From: Panaeolus papilionaceus
Lineage: Eukaryota > Basidiomycota > Agaricomycetes > Agaricales
DNA length: 64,000 nt
Assembly: GCA_015501605.1 (NCBI GenBank)
Contig: JADNRZ010000010.1
Location: 1,674,001 to 1,738,000 of the forward strand
Reading direction: 5' to 3'
Part shown: positions 1-10,676 of the stretch, in pieces
Layout: each line of letters starts with the position of its first letter
How positions within the stretch are numbered: the first letter of the stretch is position 1
The notes under the pieces: model-generated
Database searches by the model: none
What the model saw: only the letters and a program-made list of their open reading frames with translations
What the model was told of the DNA's origin: nothing
Program-made: the position numbers and the translations under genes

Positions 1-1405
1 CGGCGTTTGCTGATGAGAGGGGTTTGGCGAGTGACTTTGTGGGGGAAGGCGGGATATGGCCAGGAGCGGATTTTTTGGGAGTGGGGTCGGGTTCTGAATC
101 AGTCTTTTCATCATCGCTGGATGGCGGGTCATCGTTTGCATGGGGCTCTGACTCGGATTCAACATTATTATTCCTGGTGGCTGCACTGGTACGTGGCGGT
201 TTAGCGCTAGCACCGTTGACTCTCTTCTTCCGAGAAGTAGAGGTAGGAGGAGGATTCTCCGTATCGCTGATGGACTTCGGTGAGGCAGCAGGACGACGTG
301 TGTTTGCGGAGCGTCTGGCAGGAGCCTTCTTAGGAAGGTTTGGCGAGGGATAAGCCGACCCACCAGAGGCGTCATCGCCCTTGTCAGCGCCATTGACAGC
401 AGAAGCATCCTTCGAATCCTCGTTGTCGTCGTTGTTGATATCCTTCTGACGTGCCTTTCGAATGCTGGTGGTAGAGGATGAAGGCGGTTTGGATCGCGTC
501 CAGGTCTTTGTGGGTTCATTATCACCCGAAGCAGCGTCGTCGTCATATTTTCGTGAAGAAGACGCCGGTTGACGACGTCCACCACGTTTTGCAGTGCCAC
601 GGGTCTTGTTTGTGCTGACGGCCTTCTGACCATATGGATTCCGCGGATAGTAATTGACGGATCGTGCACGGTCCTCCTCCTCCTCCTCTTCCTCAACACC
701 TGGAGATCCCTCTTTACGGTGATCATCAGGGTCGTAGTCGTCGCCCTCCTCTTCTTCCTCCTCCTCGGCCTCCTCTTCCTCCTCTTCTTCTTCCATGATC
801 TTGGGCTGCAGGGGCATCTCTTCTTCCTCTTCCTCAGCAGGGGTAGCAGCAGCTGGTTTGGGGTCTGCCCAACCCCACATGGGTGCTGGCACAATACTAG
901 ATCTCTTAGTTCTTCTACCGGGACCACCACGTCGCGACGAGGCAGATCTCTGGTGAGTACCCCTCCTGCCACCTCCCGTCTTTGACGAGCTAGACGTCAT
1001 CCCCTGTTCTTCGCTCTCCTTTGACGAAGAGCCTGCATTACTTGCAGGTTTCTTCATTGAAGATGAAGATGAATTAGGTTTAACGGGTAGAGATGAAGTA
1101 GGAGGGACAGCGGAAGAGGATGAGCCACCGGGTGTTGTTGAATCTGAAATGGCACGTTTGTCTTGAGGTATTGAAGGGTCCTGATCGTCTTCTGCCTCTG
1201 TTAGTTCTGACAACTCTGAATCCTCGTCCAAAGAACGGTAAGAGGGCTTGTATTTATGTTGTGCTGATGCAGTCGTAGGAGTTGAAGACTGCATGGGTTG
1301 AGTGCTGGCTTGCTTTAAAGTACGATTCTGGTTATGCTGTGGTGGCGGAGAAGGGGAAGGAGAAGGAGAACTGAGAGAATCGAGGGAAAGAGTTGAGCTC
1401 GCCAT
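1..1405 (-). CDS. Acidic, Ser/Pro-rich low-complexity protein, N-terminal part
   Basis: One uninterrupted frame runs from an ATG at 1405 to the left edge (468 codons), so the 3' part lies outside the window. I do not recognise the protein. Seen in the translation: a Ser/Pro-rich start, a SELSELTEAEDD acidic patch near residue 80, a basic RRG/RR stretch, a short conserved-looking MWGWADPKP segment, then long Glu/Asp runs (about positions 840-680) and alternating basic and acidic low-complexity sequence with many KKR/RKA clusters. This composition is typical of nuclear, chromatin-associated proteins, but no domain is visible and the function is an inference at best. The start lies 188 bp downstream of the RTF1 stop on the same strand. 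The plus-strand frames here are shadows of the Glu-coding purine tract. Confidence 0.75.
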   Translation of the reverse strand, partial: MASSTLSLDSLSSPSPSPSPPPQHNQNRTLKQASTQPMQSSTPTTASAQHKYKPSYRSLDEDSELSELTEAEDDQDPSIPQDKRAISDSTTPGGSSSSAVPPTSSLPVKPNSSSSSMKKPASNAGSSSKESEEQGMTSSSSKTGGGRRGTHQRSASSRRGGPGRRTKRSSIVPAPMWGWADPKPAAATPAEEEEEEMPLQPKIMEEEEEEEEAEEEEEEEGDDYDPDDHRKEGSPGVEEEEEEEDRARSVNYYPRNPYGQKAVSTNKTRGTAKRGGRRQPASSSRKYDDDAASGDNEPTKTWTRSKPPSSSTTSIRKARQKDINNDDNEDSKDASAVNGADKGDDASGGSAYPSPNLPKKAPARRSANTRRPAASPKSISDTENPPPTSTSRKKRVNGASAKPPRTSAATRNNNVESESEPHANDDPPSSDDEKTDSEPDPTPKKSAPGHIPPSPTKSLAKPLSSANA

Positions 1406-1592
1406 CGATACCGACGACGAGCAAAATGGTTATAAAATGTTGAAGAAAATAGAAATTAAAAAGAGGTACGGTGTTTGTGACACTCTGACACGGACAAAGA
1501 GGAAAGAGAACTAACGGACCGTGCGCGAGAATGTACTTTTAGGTTTAATTTCCTTTTATAATTATCTTATCTTATCTAATACAAAACTAAAA

Positions 1593-4517
1593 CTAAAAGT
1601 CACCTAAATCAATATCTACACTTTCAATCAATGACTTTTCAAAAGCTGTCGATGATCTAACAGGTGCATCAGCTTTCTTTTCTAATACTGGTCCACTAGG
1701 TGTTGGCGTTCCATTAGCAGGTGTACCAGGTCTAACAAAGAAATTTAATCAACGTAACAAGCAAACAATTGAGATCTCACTAACCTTGTTCCAGTAGGCG
1801 TAAATGTCTTTGGAACTGTCTTCAACCGAGCACTAGGATCACTCGGGAGATAAGCAACCCCATTCTGTGCGGCAAGCTTCCTCTCCTTCCTCTTCCTCTC
1901 AGCTTCAGCAAGCTCGGCCTTTCTAACGCTCTCCAAATTCGCCTTTCGATTCCTCTCATTCACCCTGGCCAACATATCCAGGGAATCAGCAGGTCGAGCG
2001 GGTTCAGGCGCCTTTTGAGCGTCTTCAGCCAATTTCTCGTCAATCTCCTTCACTTCTGCTATATCCCGCCTCTTGAGCGCCAAATCACGTTGTTGAATCA
2101 ATCGCGACCTTTCAATCGCAGACATGGGTCCTGCCTTTCTCGTCTGCTGTGACAACTGCGCTTTGCGAGCCAACATGGCACTGATATCTTTCTGTCATCT
2201 CCCATCAATACATAACTCAAATTGATCAAACGAAACACAAACCTCTGTCATGGGTTGCTCAATCAAAGCATTCATTTGAGCAACCTTCTTCTCCAACGTC
2301 TGCTTCGTTGGTATCTTGACATGCTCCGCACGAGTCACTTTAACCAACCGATCAAATTCTCGCTGTTCAAATACGTCAGCTACCATTCAGCCTTCAAACT
2401 CAACAGCTCAACTCACGTCAGTAAAAGGCCCATTGGACACCTTGTCCATGTTGAATATTTTAGTGCTCGCTCCATGCTTTAGCTCAAACGCCTGATTGAC
2501 GACCTGCTCGTTAACTTTGTACGGCTTGACCAAATCAGGTGCCAAGTCTATTACAGTAGTCAGCATGCACAGCCCAAATGCATAGACGTCATAATAATAC
2601 GCACTAGACACCTCACATATCCTATAAACAGGCTGTCCCGTCGTCTCCTGTCCAATAAGATATCTAACCCAAGCACCTGCAAAACCACATCAGCACCGGC
2701 TCACATTCTCAACAACGTCCAACATACCTTTAACATAATCTTCGAACCACGGCTTCACGCAATGCTTCGCAATCGCATCTCTCGTCAACCGACACGTCTC
2801 CAAATCGGCCATCAATGCAGGCGACTCTTCTTCCTTATCTTTCCCGCTCCCCGAAGTCCGCTTATGGCCACTGGTCAAATTCAACAGCCTCTCTTCTTCT
2901 TGCTCGACTTTGCTGATCATGCCATCTTCGGACTCTTCGTCGGAGTCTGAGATATCCATGTCTTCAGGGGACTTGGAGCGACGGGGAGAGTTTCCTTTAA
3001 TCTGGGAAATGTTTTCAGCGTTTAGTGACATCACGTTTATAGAGGAATAAAGGAAGAATCACCTTGCTCTTCTCATCCTTCGCCTTTCTCTTCGCCTTCA
3101 ACTCATCAAGTTTATGCGCCTTCTCCTTGGTCCCACGAGTCGTATGTTGACCTACACATTCAAACAACAAATTGTATCAGCCAAAAAACACAAAAAAAAA
3201 TACAACATAACGATGACAGTTAGACCAACGCACGTTTCGCAGCCCTCGGCACACTATCAACCGAATCATACCCCTGCTGTTGCTGTCGAACCATGTTCTT
3301 CAGCTCTCGTGCGTTCAATATATTCTGACGGGTCGTCATGCGCTCCTCGAGAATCTCTTCGCGCTGAAACTCGGTCATCGAGAGTAGCCTTTTACGCGTG
3401 GCGTGTGGCATGGTAGGTGGTAGGTGGTTGTGGACAAGCAATACCAATTTCAGATTTAATCAAAATTATTGGGAGTGGGTGTGGAGGTGGGAGGGGAAGG
3501 ATAATAGGAAGGAGTGGTTTGATGAGTGGTGCAGACGAAAGCGAAATTGAAAAGCGTTGGAGGTGGCCCACATATACAGTCATACAGCGTCACAAAATGG
3601 AAAGAGGTTGGTAGGCAAGCGCATGGTGGACAAGTGACGATTGAAAGATAAAATAACATAGCGTAACACAACGTATCAATAAGACCGATTCAATTCAAGT
3701 AAGCGGGACAATCATAGGGTGGTGGTGTGTGTGGTGGCGATGAGGAAGGAGAGGCAGACATGGACAGACATGGACATAGAAGGAAAGTTGTGGGCGTAGG
3801 GAAGGCGAAAAAGATGCAGAGTAGATGCAGAGGCAGAGACAATGAGTGAAGGATCCGATCGAGAAGGTCAGTTCAGGTGAGTCAGAAGTGAATGGTTGGA
3901 GCATCGTTGGCATAACCCACGAGGCGAGTATGAACGGGTATGAATGGAGGCGATGTGATTATGAGCCAGTGACACGAACCAACGGCCGACAAAGGGGTTG
4001 CATGTTTGTCATGTCAGTTTGGGTGCGTGGTCCAGACAAGCAACCAAGCGTCGTCGGTCAACGCGACAAAGTTCATAATGAAACAACGATATAATGACGG
4101 AAGGAATAGAGATATGTAAAGGTGTTGCGTTGATAAGCATAATTTAATGAGTGATATGTAAATGAACAACTGACTCTCTCTTGTCGGCTTCATCCTTATA
4201 TTTGCCTTCGAGCGGATATGGATCCGAATTATCGTCTTCCTCCTCCTCAGGTTCCTCTTCAGAGTCCATACTAAAAATATCAAAAAGCATTAGTACCATA
4301 TTCCAAATCATAAATGACAAGTTTGCATTGTATAGGTATAACTACCCAATGCAAACCAAGAAGCAAGAAAGATAACAATGAAGACATACTCGTGTTTTCT
4401 CCTCTTCGACGAACCACCACCGCTTCCAGACGAATGCTGCCTCTTCTTCTTTTTCTTCTCAGAAGCACCGGCCAACTCGAGAAGCTGGTCATCGAAATCG
4501 TCTTCGAAATCAGACAT
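1593..4517 (-). CDS. RTF1: RNA polymerase-associated protein Rtf1 (Paf1 complex, Plus3 domain)
   Basis: Rtf1 is the Paf1-complex subunit that stimulates H2B ubiquitination and binds Spt5 through its Plus3 domain during Pol II elongation. The N-terminus starts at 4517 with MSDFEDDFDDQLLELAGA, the usual acidic Rtf1 opening. Exon 2 (4270-4175) carries NSDPYPLEGKYKDEAD. Exon 3 starts at 3388 with LLSMTEFQREEILEER, another Rtf1 signature. The Plus3 domain lies at about 2860-2250 (ETCRLTRDAIAKHCVKPWFEDYVKG, YRICEV, KHGASTKIFNMDKVS, broken by introns). A coiled C-terminal part with EIDEKLAE and NERNRKANLESVRKAE follows, ending IDLGDF at the TAG at 1593-1595. Protein length is about 600 residues in roughly nine exons. 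Most introns are 50-120 bp; the one between exons 2 and 3 is 786 bp with a weak acceptor (AAAAG). Family assignment is firm; that one intron deserves cDNA support. Confidence 0.92.
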
Positions 4518-5018
4518 AATTAATCCTTGCTTGGCCGGTATTTATTCAAGTAAGCAATGCGTTGTTGTTGTTGCTCGAGTGAGTTGGTTAATATAATCCA
4601 ACGTAAAACCAAGTAAAAGTTTCCAAGTATAATCAAAGTTTTGTTGTCGTCAAGATGCGATGCAAGATGTAGGATGAAGAGAGGATTATATGTCGGGGTA
4701 TCGGAGTAAGAGAATAAGCAGTTGGAAGAATGTGGTCAACACTGGAAGTCTGGAACAAGTTTCCGCCGGCAACTGAACGGCAAGGCCCCCCAGGTCGAAA
4801 TGTTCTCACGGCTGCTTAAAGTGAGCCCTACGCTGCTGGAGCGAAATGTTGGCAACTATGGCAAAACTAAATGCAAACTAAATTAGCTGAATAAATCGCA
4901 ATGTTGATAGTAAAAATACATTGTACTCCAAAAAAAAATGAAAGAAAACAAAAAGGGAATAGAGAGAATAAATGAAGATCAAACCCATTGCAATTACATA
5001 AATAAAAAATCATAATCC
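4518..5018. other. Intergenic spacer RTF1-Hikeshi
   Basis: About 500 bp between the RTF1 start codon and the Hikeshi stop codon, both genes on the minus strand. It should hold the Hikeshi 3' UTR and the RTF1 promoter. It is A/T-rich near 4860-5010 with an A-rich run at 4928-4937. I see no gene or repeat in it. Confidence 0.6.
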
Positions 5019-5773
5019 TCACTCAGCCCTCTCCAAAAACCCAGTACCTCCCGCTCTAACCTTGCTCAAAAACGTTTCATACCACTTCATAATCAAGCTC
5101 ATCGGCACCAACACATTCGGGTTAAGACCATTCTCCAAGAATCCCGATACGTAATTGAACATATGCTTCAAGATCTTCTCTGCGAGCACCGAGGGATCTC
5201 TCAACGCTTCCGACCCTGTTTGCGTTAGTGCACCAGCAGCTGCTAGAGGGTTGAGATTTATTCCTTGCATTTGCATCTGAATCGATACAAGAGGTTCAAT
5301 TGCGATACCGAGGATAGCTGTTATGTCCTCTGGTTGTTGCTGTGCTTGTTGTTGCTGGATGTTGGAGAAAGTGTTTTGTGCGGTTGTTGAGGGAGTAGAT
5401 GGAACGGATGGGGAGAATGTGCCGCGGAGGCGGAAGATGGCAGAGGGCTTTTCGTTGGATAGCCTGATATGATACACATGTTTAGTTGTGTATTAGGAGA
5501 CGAAGCGGGCAAGTGCTTACATTCCAAGTAACTGGAACCCTTTCCCGGGCCAGAAGAAATGTACCGTCGCCCCATATCCGTCAGGGAATGGAACTATACG
5601 CAAATTATTATGAAATATCACCTATACAGAAGTAATGACTCACCTGTTCCGAGAAGGAACACGCAAACATGATTGATCGTGCTCGCCTGGGGTAGCTCAA
5701 AATACGCGTGTGTCTCATCGACCTGTGTAAGGTTCGTCTGCAATAGACGGCCAGCAACACAGCAGCCAAACAT
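5019..5773 (-). CDS. OPI10: Hikeshi/OPI10 family Hsp70 nuclear import factor
   Basis: Hikeshi carries Hsp70 into the nucleus during heat stress by bridging it to FG nucleoporins; the yeast homologue is Opi10. Three exons: 5773-5644, 5593-5521 and 5463-5019 (130+73+445 = 648 nt, 215 residues, the family's usual length). The product begins [20 protein letters not shown] and continues with [36 protein letters not shown] and the C-terminal FNYVSGF...[11 protein letters not shown] block, all hallmark segments of this family. A Gln-rich linker ([11 protein letters not shown]) sits between the beta-rich N-terminal domain and the C-terminal helical domain. Both introns have good GTGAGT/GTAAGC donors and YAG acceptors and keep the frame. 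The start is the first in-frame ATG at the family's N-terminus. Confidence 0.95.
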
Positions 5774-8700
5774 AGAAACTCTCTTTACAGCAGCTGATCA
5801 AAGAAAATTCCGTCGTATCCCAAATTCAATTGGATTGGAGAGTGGTGCCGTCAGTGTTCCGTCGCCTGATCTACCGTTTGTGGTGAGATTCCACTTGATG
5901 GAACCGAGGTTTAAGAAAGAAAGTCCAACGATTAACACTGAGTAATGAGGTTGGTAATATAAAGCGGGTTAAGTACAACGACAAGAGACATTTTGTTCTC
6001 GGAGGAGAATGTGGCGGAAGGCCCTGGAACAATCACTGACAATCTGCGGGAGGGTGCCTTTCCTTTTCTGGTAGTTATTACTACTTTGGATAAAGGATAG
6101 GGGTAAAGCGTGTTTGGGTTGTAAGGGAGATTGTGGAGAAACAAGGTGGGGACGAAAGTACAGTATATCCTTATTTTTTACAAGAAGACAAAGGATGTTT
6201 TTATGTGGAGAATGAATAAAATTCAAAGGACACGGTCACCCAACGCGTCTCCTTGCTCGTCTCGAAACATATGAATACGCCTCAGGCTCGATGATACATA
6301 CCTTAACCAACTAATCCTTCCAATGCCTTTTCATTCATCTAAGCACCTCGTCGTTATATCTGACGACTCAGCCATGCAGAACTCGAACACCATCCTCAGA
6401 GATATGTTCTCACTTGATCCAACGATTTCCAACATTGCACTACCCCAAGCTATGCAGCCTCACAACCTCTACGTCAAGGGCCATCAACAACAACCTGGGA
6501 GTACCGATGTGCCTCTTTACAAGCAAGAGTGGGTTTGCTCGCTTTCAAGTCCTATCTCCAGAGCCGCAAAGTCCAACTTGCCTCGCTTGAGACAGAGATA
6601 ACTGAGATGCTTTCAAAAACGAGTACTATCTGGCGTCGTCTCGATTTCGATATTCTCGATTGTCGCTCCCCACCGTGTCCTAGCAACTCAACAAGGAGGC
6701 GCTCAACCTTTTTCCCGGTCTTGCTACGTTTTCGAATGTCACCTCTCTCTCGATTACCGTTTCAAACCCTTTTGGAGAATTCACCCATGGACAAGAAATG
6801 CACCCTTTTGGACAAACTTATTTGCTCGTGCCCTTCCCAACTTCAGCACTCTGGCTGAGTCAACCAACGAAGACGGTGTCCCCAAAGAACAGCCTGTTCT
6901 ACTTCTATTTTTCACATTAACACAGGATGACGAAACGGGCAAACATCATGTCTGCCATTCTGTACATAGAATGGCACATACGCAAAGCAACAACTCTAAG
7001 ATTGACGAACCTCCTAGCCCTTCGCCTGTTGAGGAGTCTCTTCTGAATCCTCAATTCAGATTGTATGCTTCCCTCAGCATCTGAGCAATCTTTGTGCTGA
7101 TTGGTGCTGGCTCTAATTTTCAGGTTGCGCCTTTCGCAAAACCCCAGATCACTGCAAGGTTGAACGACCTTTCCTGCGACTTTGGTATGCTGTACTAAGG
7201 TGTTGGGTAAGAAGCTCTGGTGAGCGCTAGTTAGGTGATGTCGTGTGGTTTGATGGCCTTGATGTCCCGCCTTAACATTGCTGATACTTGTCTGCGAGTG
7301 TAGTGTTGGTCGTCATAGAGTAGAAGTCTGCCTGTTTTCCTTGCTTTAATGAAAATCAATCAATTTCGCTAGTTCATTTTGTCCGCGAGATAATAGATTT
7401 GTTTTTGAGTTCATGTCTACTTGATGTTTCGTCGCCGAAGGTTGAACACTCAAAAAACGAAGTCTCGAAGCGCTGTATACTTTGTTTCTTTTATATGTAA
7501 AAGAGGGGTACTGGCCTCAGAACGACGTCGAATCATGACGTTCTCGTAACCCGTTTCAGAATCGTGGTTTCCTTATTGTAGCGCGCTTGTAATCTACACG
7601 TCGATTGGCGTCAACCTAAGCCACGCGTTTACCATAATGGCCCACAAAGCTATCGACCTCTGGTTGTGTATATAAGTAGCACAAAAGCTCTTCATTAGAA
7701 TCGGTCAAAAGCGGCGTTGCATTCTTCATCCGAAAGACCTTCGAAGGATAACGCGTCGTTACCTCCGATCTTGCATCTCCAAGTCATTCTGATAGATTTA
7801 AGCACTTTCAATGAGCTATATCACATAAAGCACGTTTGTCTGTGCAAGATAAAATACGGAATAGTGAAAGCAAGGCGTCGGGCATGAAAGGGAATACAAA
7901 GTCGGGATTGTTGAGCGGGAGGAAGCAACGAAAAAAAGAAAGGACTTCATTATGACAATAACAAAACACAGTTCAAAAAGAACGTAAAACCCAAAATTCG
8001 ATGCGCCTTCTAGTGGCTCATTTTGAGACCTATAAATATCTTCCAAAGAATGTGCTCATGTACCAGGGTACTACAGCGCATCGCAACACCTGAACGATGA
8101 AACCTCGTCATCCTGAAGCAACATGCAATTTCCTCCTGCAACTCCGATAGCTCTTCATTACCAGCAAGGCGCCAAATGGCAAGAAAGCATCTGAGCGACA
8201 TTGTCAATGTGATTGCTACTGTTGACCAGGCTATACTCACCTCAGACCTCAAAAATCGGCTGACGAAACGCCGTCGGCTCTCCCTCACTAGCTCTGTAGC
8301 TCGATGCATCAAGAAGAAGTGGGCAGAAGCGTTTCTGGTGAATGAAACATTCGGAGAGCCTACCACCCCGCGCTATATTCATTCAAAATGTCGGTTCTTT
8401 GACCTTCGAGAGGACGCCCTATCCAGGGCCATGATCACTGGCCCTGCGATTCCTGCTCATCGGCGTTTGCGAAGAGGCGCTGTACCCCTTTGTTCCCCCT
8501 CATGGATTTAGGCGTCGACGATCAGGAAACTCAGTGTAAATTAATCAGCAATGCTCACCCCGTCGAACCTCGCAATGGGTCGTCCGTCTCTGGGGCTGGA
8601 TCCCCCGATTGGAACCCTCCCTCTGTGGCTCCCAGGGTAATATAGCTCCATAGCAAATCCACGCCGTCCCGTAGCGTTGAACCTCTAACAAAGAAGTCAC

Positions 8701-10676
8701 TGGAGAAACACGGCGACGAGTCTAAGTGGGGAACAGAAAGCTTTTGGAACGGCGATTCCATCTCGCTCAGCATTTCCTGATCAATGAGTGCTCCGACCTT
8801 CAGACCTCTATATCGACGCTCACCGCCTCCGGTAGTGAGGTTGATAGACATTCTGGGTTGGCTTCGTTTGCCTTTAAATCCTATCGCGCAACCCACGATC
8901 TCGCCGGCATCCCATTTGCACCTAGAGTTTCATGTGGCCTCGAGTTAGGAGCGATCATCGGAGCAAGCCAACGGTATCATAGTAGGAATTGGTCTGAATG
9001 TTGCTCTTATTTGTTGTCTCAGTGCATCATGCCTGTTTTTCTCTTGCTTTAGTTATTAATTCAATACAATATGTTTGTCATCACAAGCCTTCTACACCCA
9101 ACGCACGATTAGTCTCACTCAATCGAATGATAACTTAGCGCCTCAACATAAGAGGGTAGAAGCGCGTTAAGTGTAATTTAAACGCGGGATGACGTCGTGG
9201 ATGACACTGATGCGACCGCTTTAGCAATACCGTTATCCTTTTTACTTTGCATCATCATCAGAGTATCGATAGGGGCATCTTGGTCTGTAAGTAGAGTTAG
9301 TCTAGTGAGTTTTAGGTATAGTTAGCTATGCTATGAATGTACTTGGGAAGAGATATACTTAGGATGCCGCCTGGTGCATGCAGATATTTGAAGCGTCGTC
9401 TAAAGATATTCAAAGTATTGCTCAAAATATGTGGTATTTTTATAGCGTCATCAATGATGTGCAGCATGAGAAGACCGAGTAAACGTTGCCGAAAGATATT
9501 CATTGAGGATGTCTTATCGATGTCAGCGGTAGGAAGCATGGGAAGGATGACTCGGGGTGCCAGGAATACCAGAACGTGTCAGTTCAGCACTTGTAACAGA
9601 CTCAAGTTCCCGTTGTTAAGCCGTCATTACGCACGAATGGGATACGAAGACCAACAGACAACAATGTGCATGTTCGACCATATGGGTGCCTTGCCCACGA
9701 AGATGCGCAAGACGCACTGACGAGTGATGAACCGAAAGTCCAGAACGAGTATTAAGCCGACGCCATAGTGACATTTAAATAGCATCTGGTGTGAATCTGC
9801 GTGAGAGAGTAGTGTCGGCATCGTCGTTTCGTTGAGTATTTTAGCACTAGGTGCTTCAACTGCAGCGTTAACAAGAAATAGTAGCCTGGTTGATGCTGTT
9901 CTAACAGAAAAAAAGACCTCCGCTTGCCATCATCCGGAGAGCTATTATTAGACCAACCGAGATGGTTTCATGATGAACAGGTATTGATATGTATCAATCG
10001 TCTAGAATCAATTGCGGCTGCATTGGATGATTATGAGCCCAGTTGGGAGATGTTTCCAAGGAGGGCGCATGGTTTTAATGAATGGTATTCGAGGAGGCTG
10101 ATCTCGTCCAAGACCCATCTTAGGTGATTGAACAAGATGGTTGCAAGTTTCTGCCACAAGGGTTGCTGTGTTTATTAGAAGAATGGATTGAACGGGGGTT
10201 GGATAACAAGTCGGGAGAGGTCTATTGAGGTCCAGACCGAATAATTGTATCAAGCCTTGTGTGATTGGCCCAACAAGCCCGGTCTTTATGGCGGGCTGTG
10301 CGGTAAACAATAAATATAAACTTTTTTTTGTATTTTTTCTTTTCTATTGCTTGGGATAATTTTGAAGTTCTTGAAGGCGCACTGAGCACAAGATGAAGGT
10401 TAAGAAATAAAAAACATAAAAATAACCAAAAGTCCAGAACATAGAACGAACTGAATGCTATGGTAACAAAGAAAAAGTGATGTGTCACCAAGGAAAGCAC
10501 TGCAAAATAAGCGTGTGGACTTTTACTCATCCCATCCCATTCCCCCCATCATCACCATCATTCCCCGTTTCTCCCTTCTTCGTCTCCCTCTACCATCTTC
10601 ATAATATTACCAGCTGGCCGGTACTTTACACATTCTTTTCAACAGCACGCAGGACGTATTATAGACCTTTAACAAT
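5774..10676. other. Gene-poor region with only weak reading frames
   Basis: Nearly 5 kb with no gene I can name. Two stretches are faintly coding-like. At 6323-6858 (plus) a frame with a heptad-like YLQSRKVQLASLETEITEML segment switches frame repeatedly, as a decayed F-box-type gene might. At 8555-8851 (minus) a 98-residue frame starting MSINLTTGGGERR ends at a TGA that overlaps a possible GTGAGC donor, so a small spliced orphan gene is possible. Neither has a recognisable domain. The segment 10500-10676 just upstream of NoxA is pyrimidine-rich, as expected for a fungal promoter and 5' UTR. The rest (7000-8000, 9050-10450) shows nothing. Confidence 0.5.

Noticed and set aside
569..985. Leucine-rich plus-strand frame resembling a membrane protein
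   Set aside because: It is the complement of the Glu-rich GAG/GAA run of the minus-strand acidic gene; complements of purine tracts always read as Leu/Phe.
9337..9720. 127-codon plus-strand frame with repeated Arg/Cys/Met
   Set aside because: Composition looks random, an overlapping minus-strand frame is equally open, and no domain was seen.
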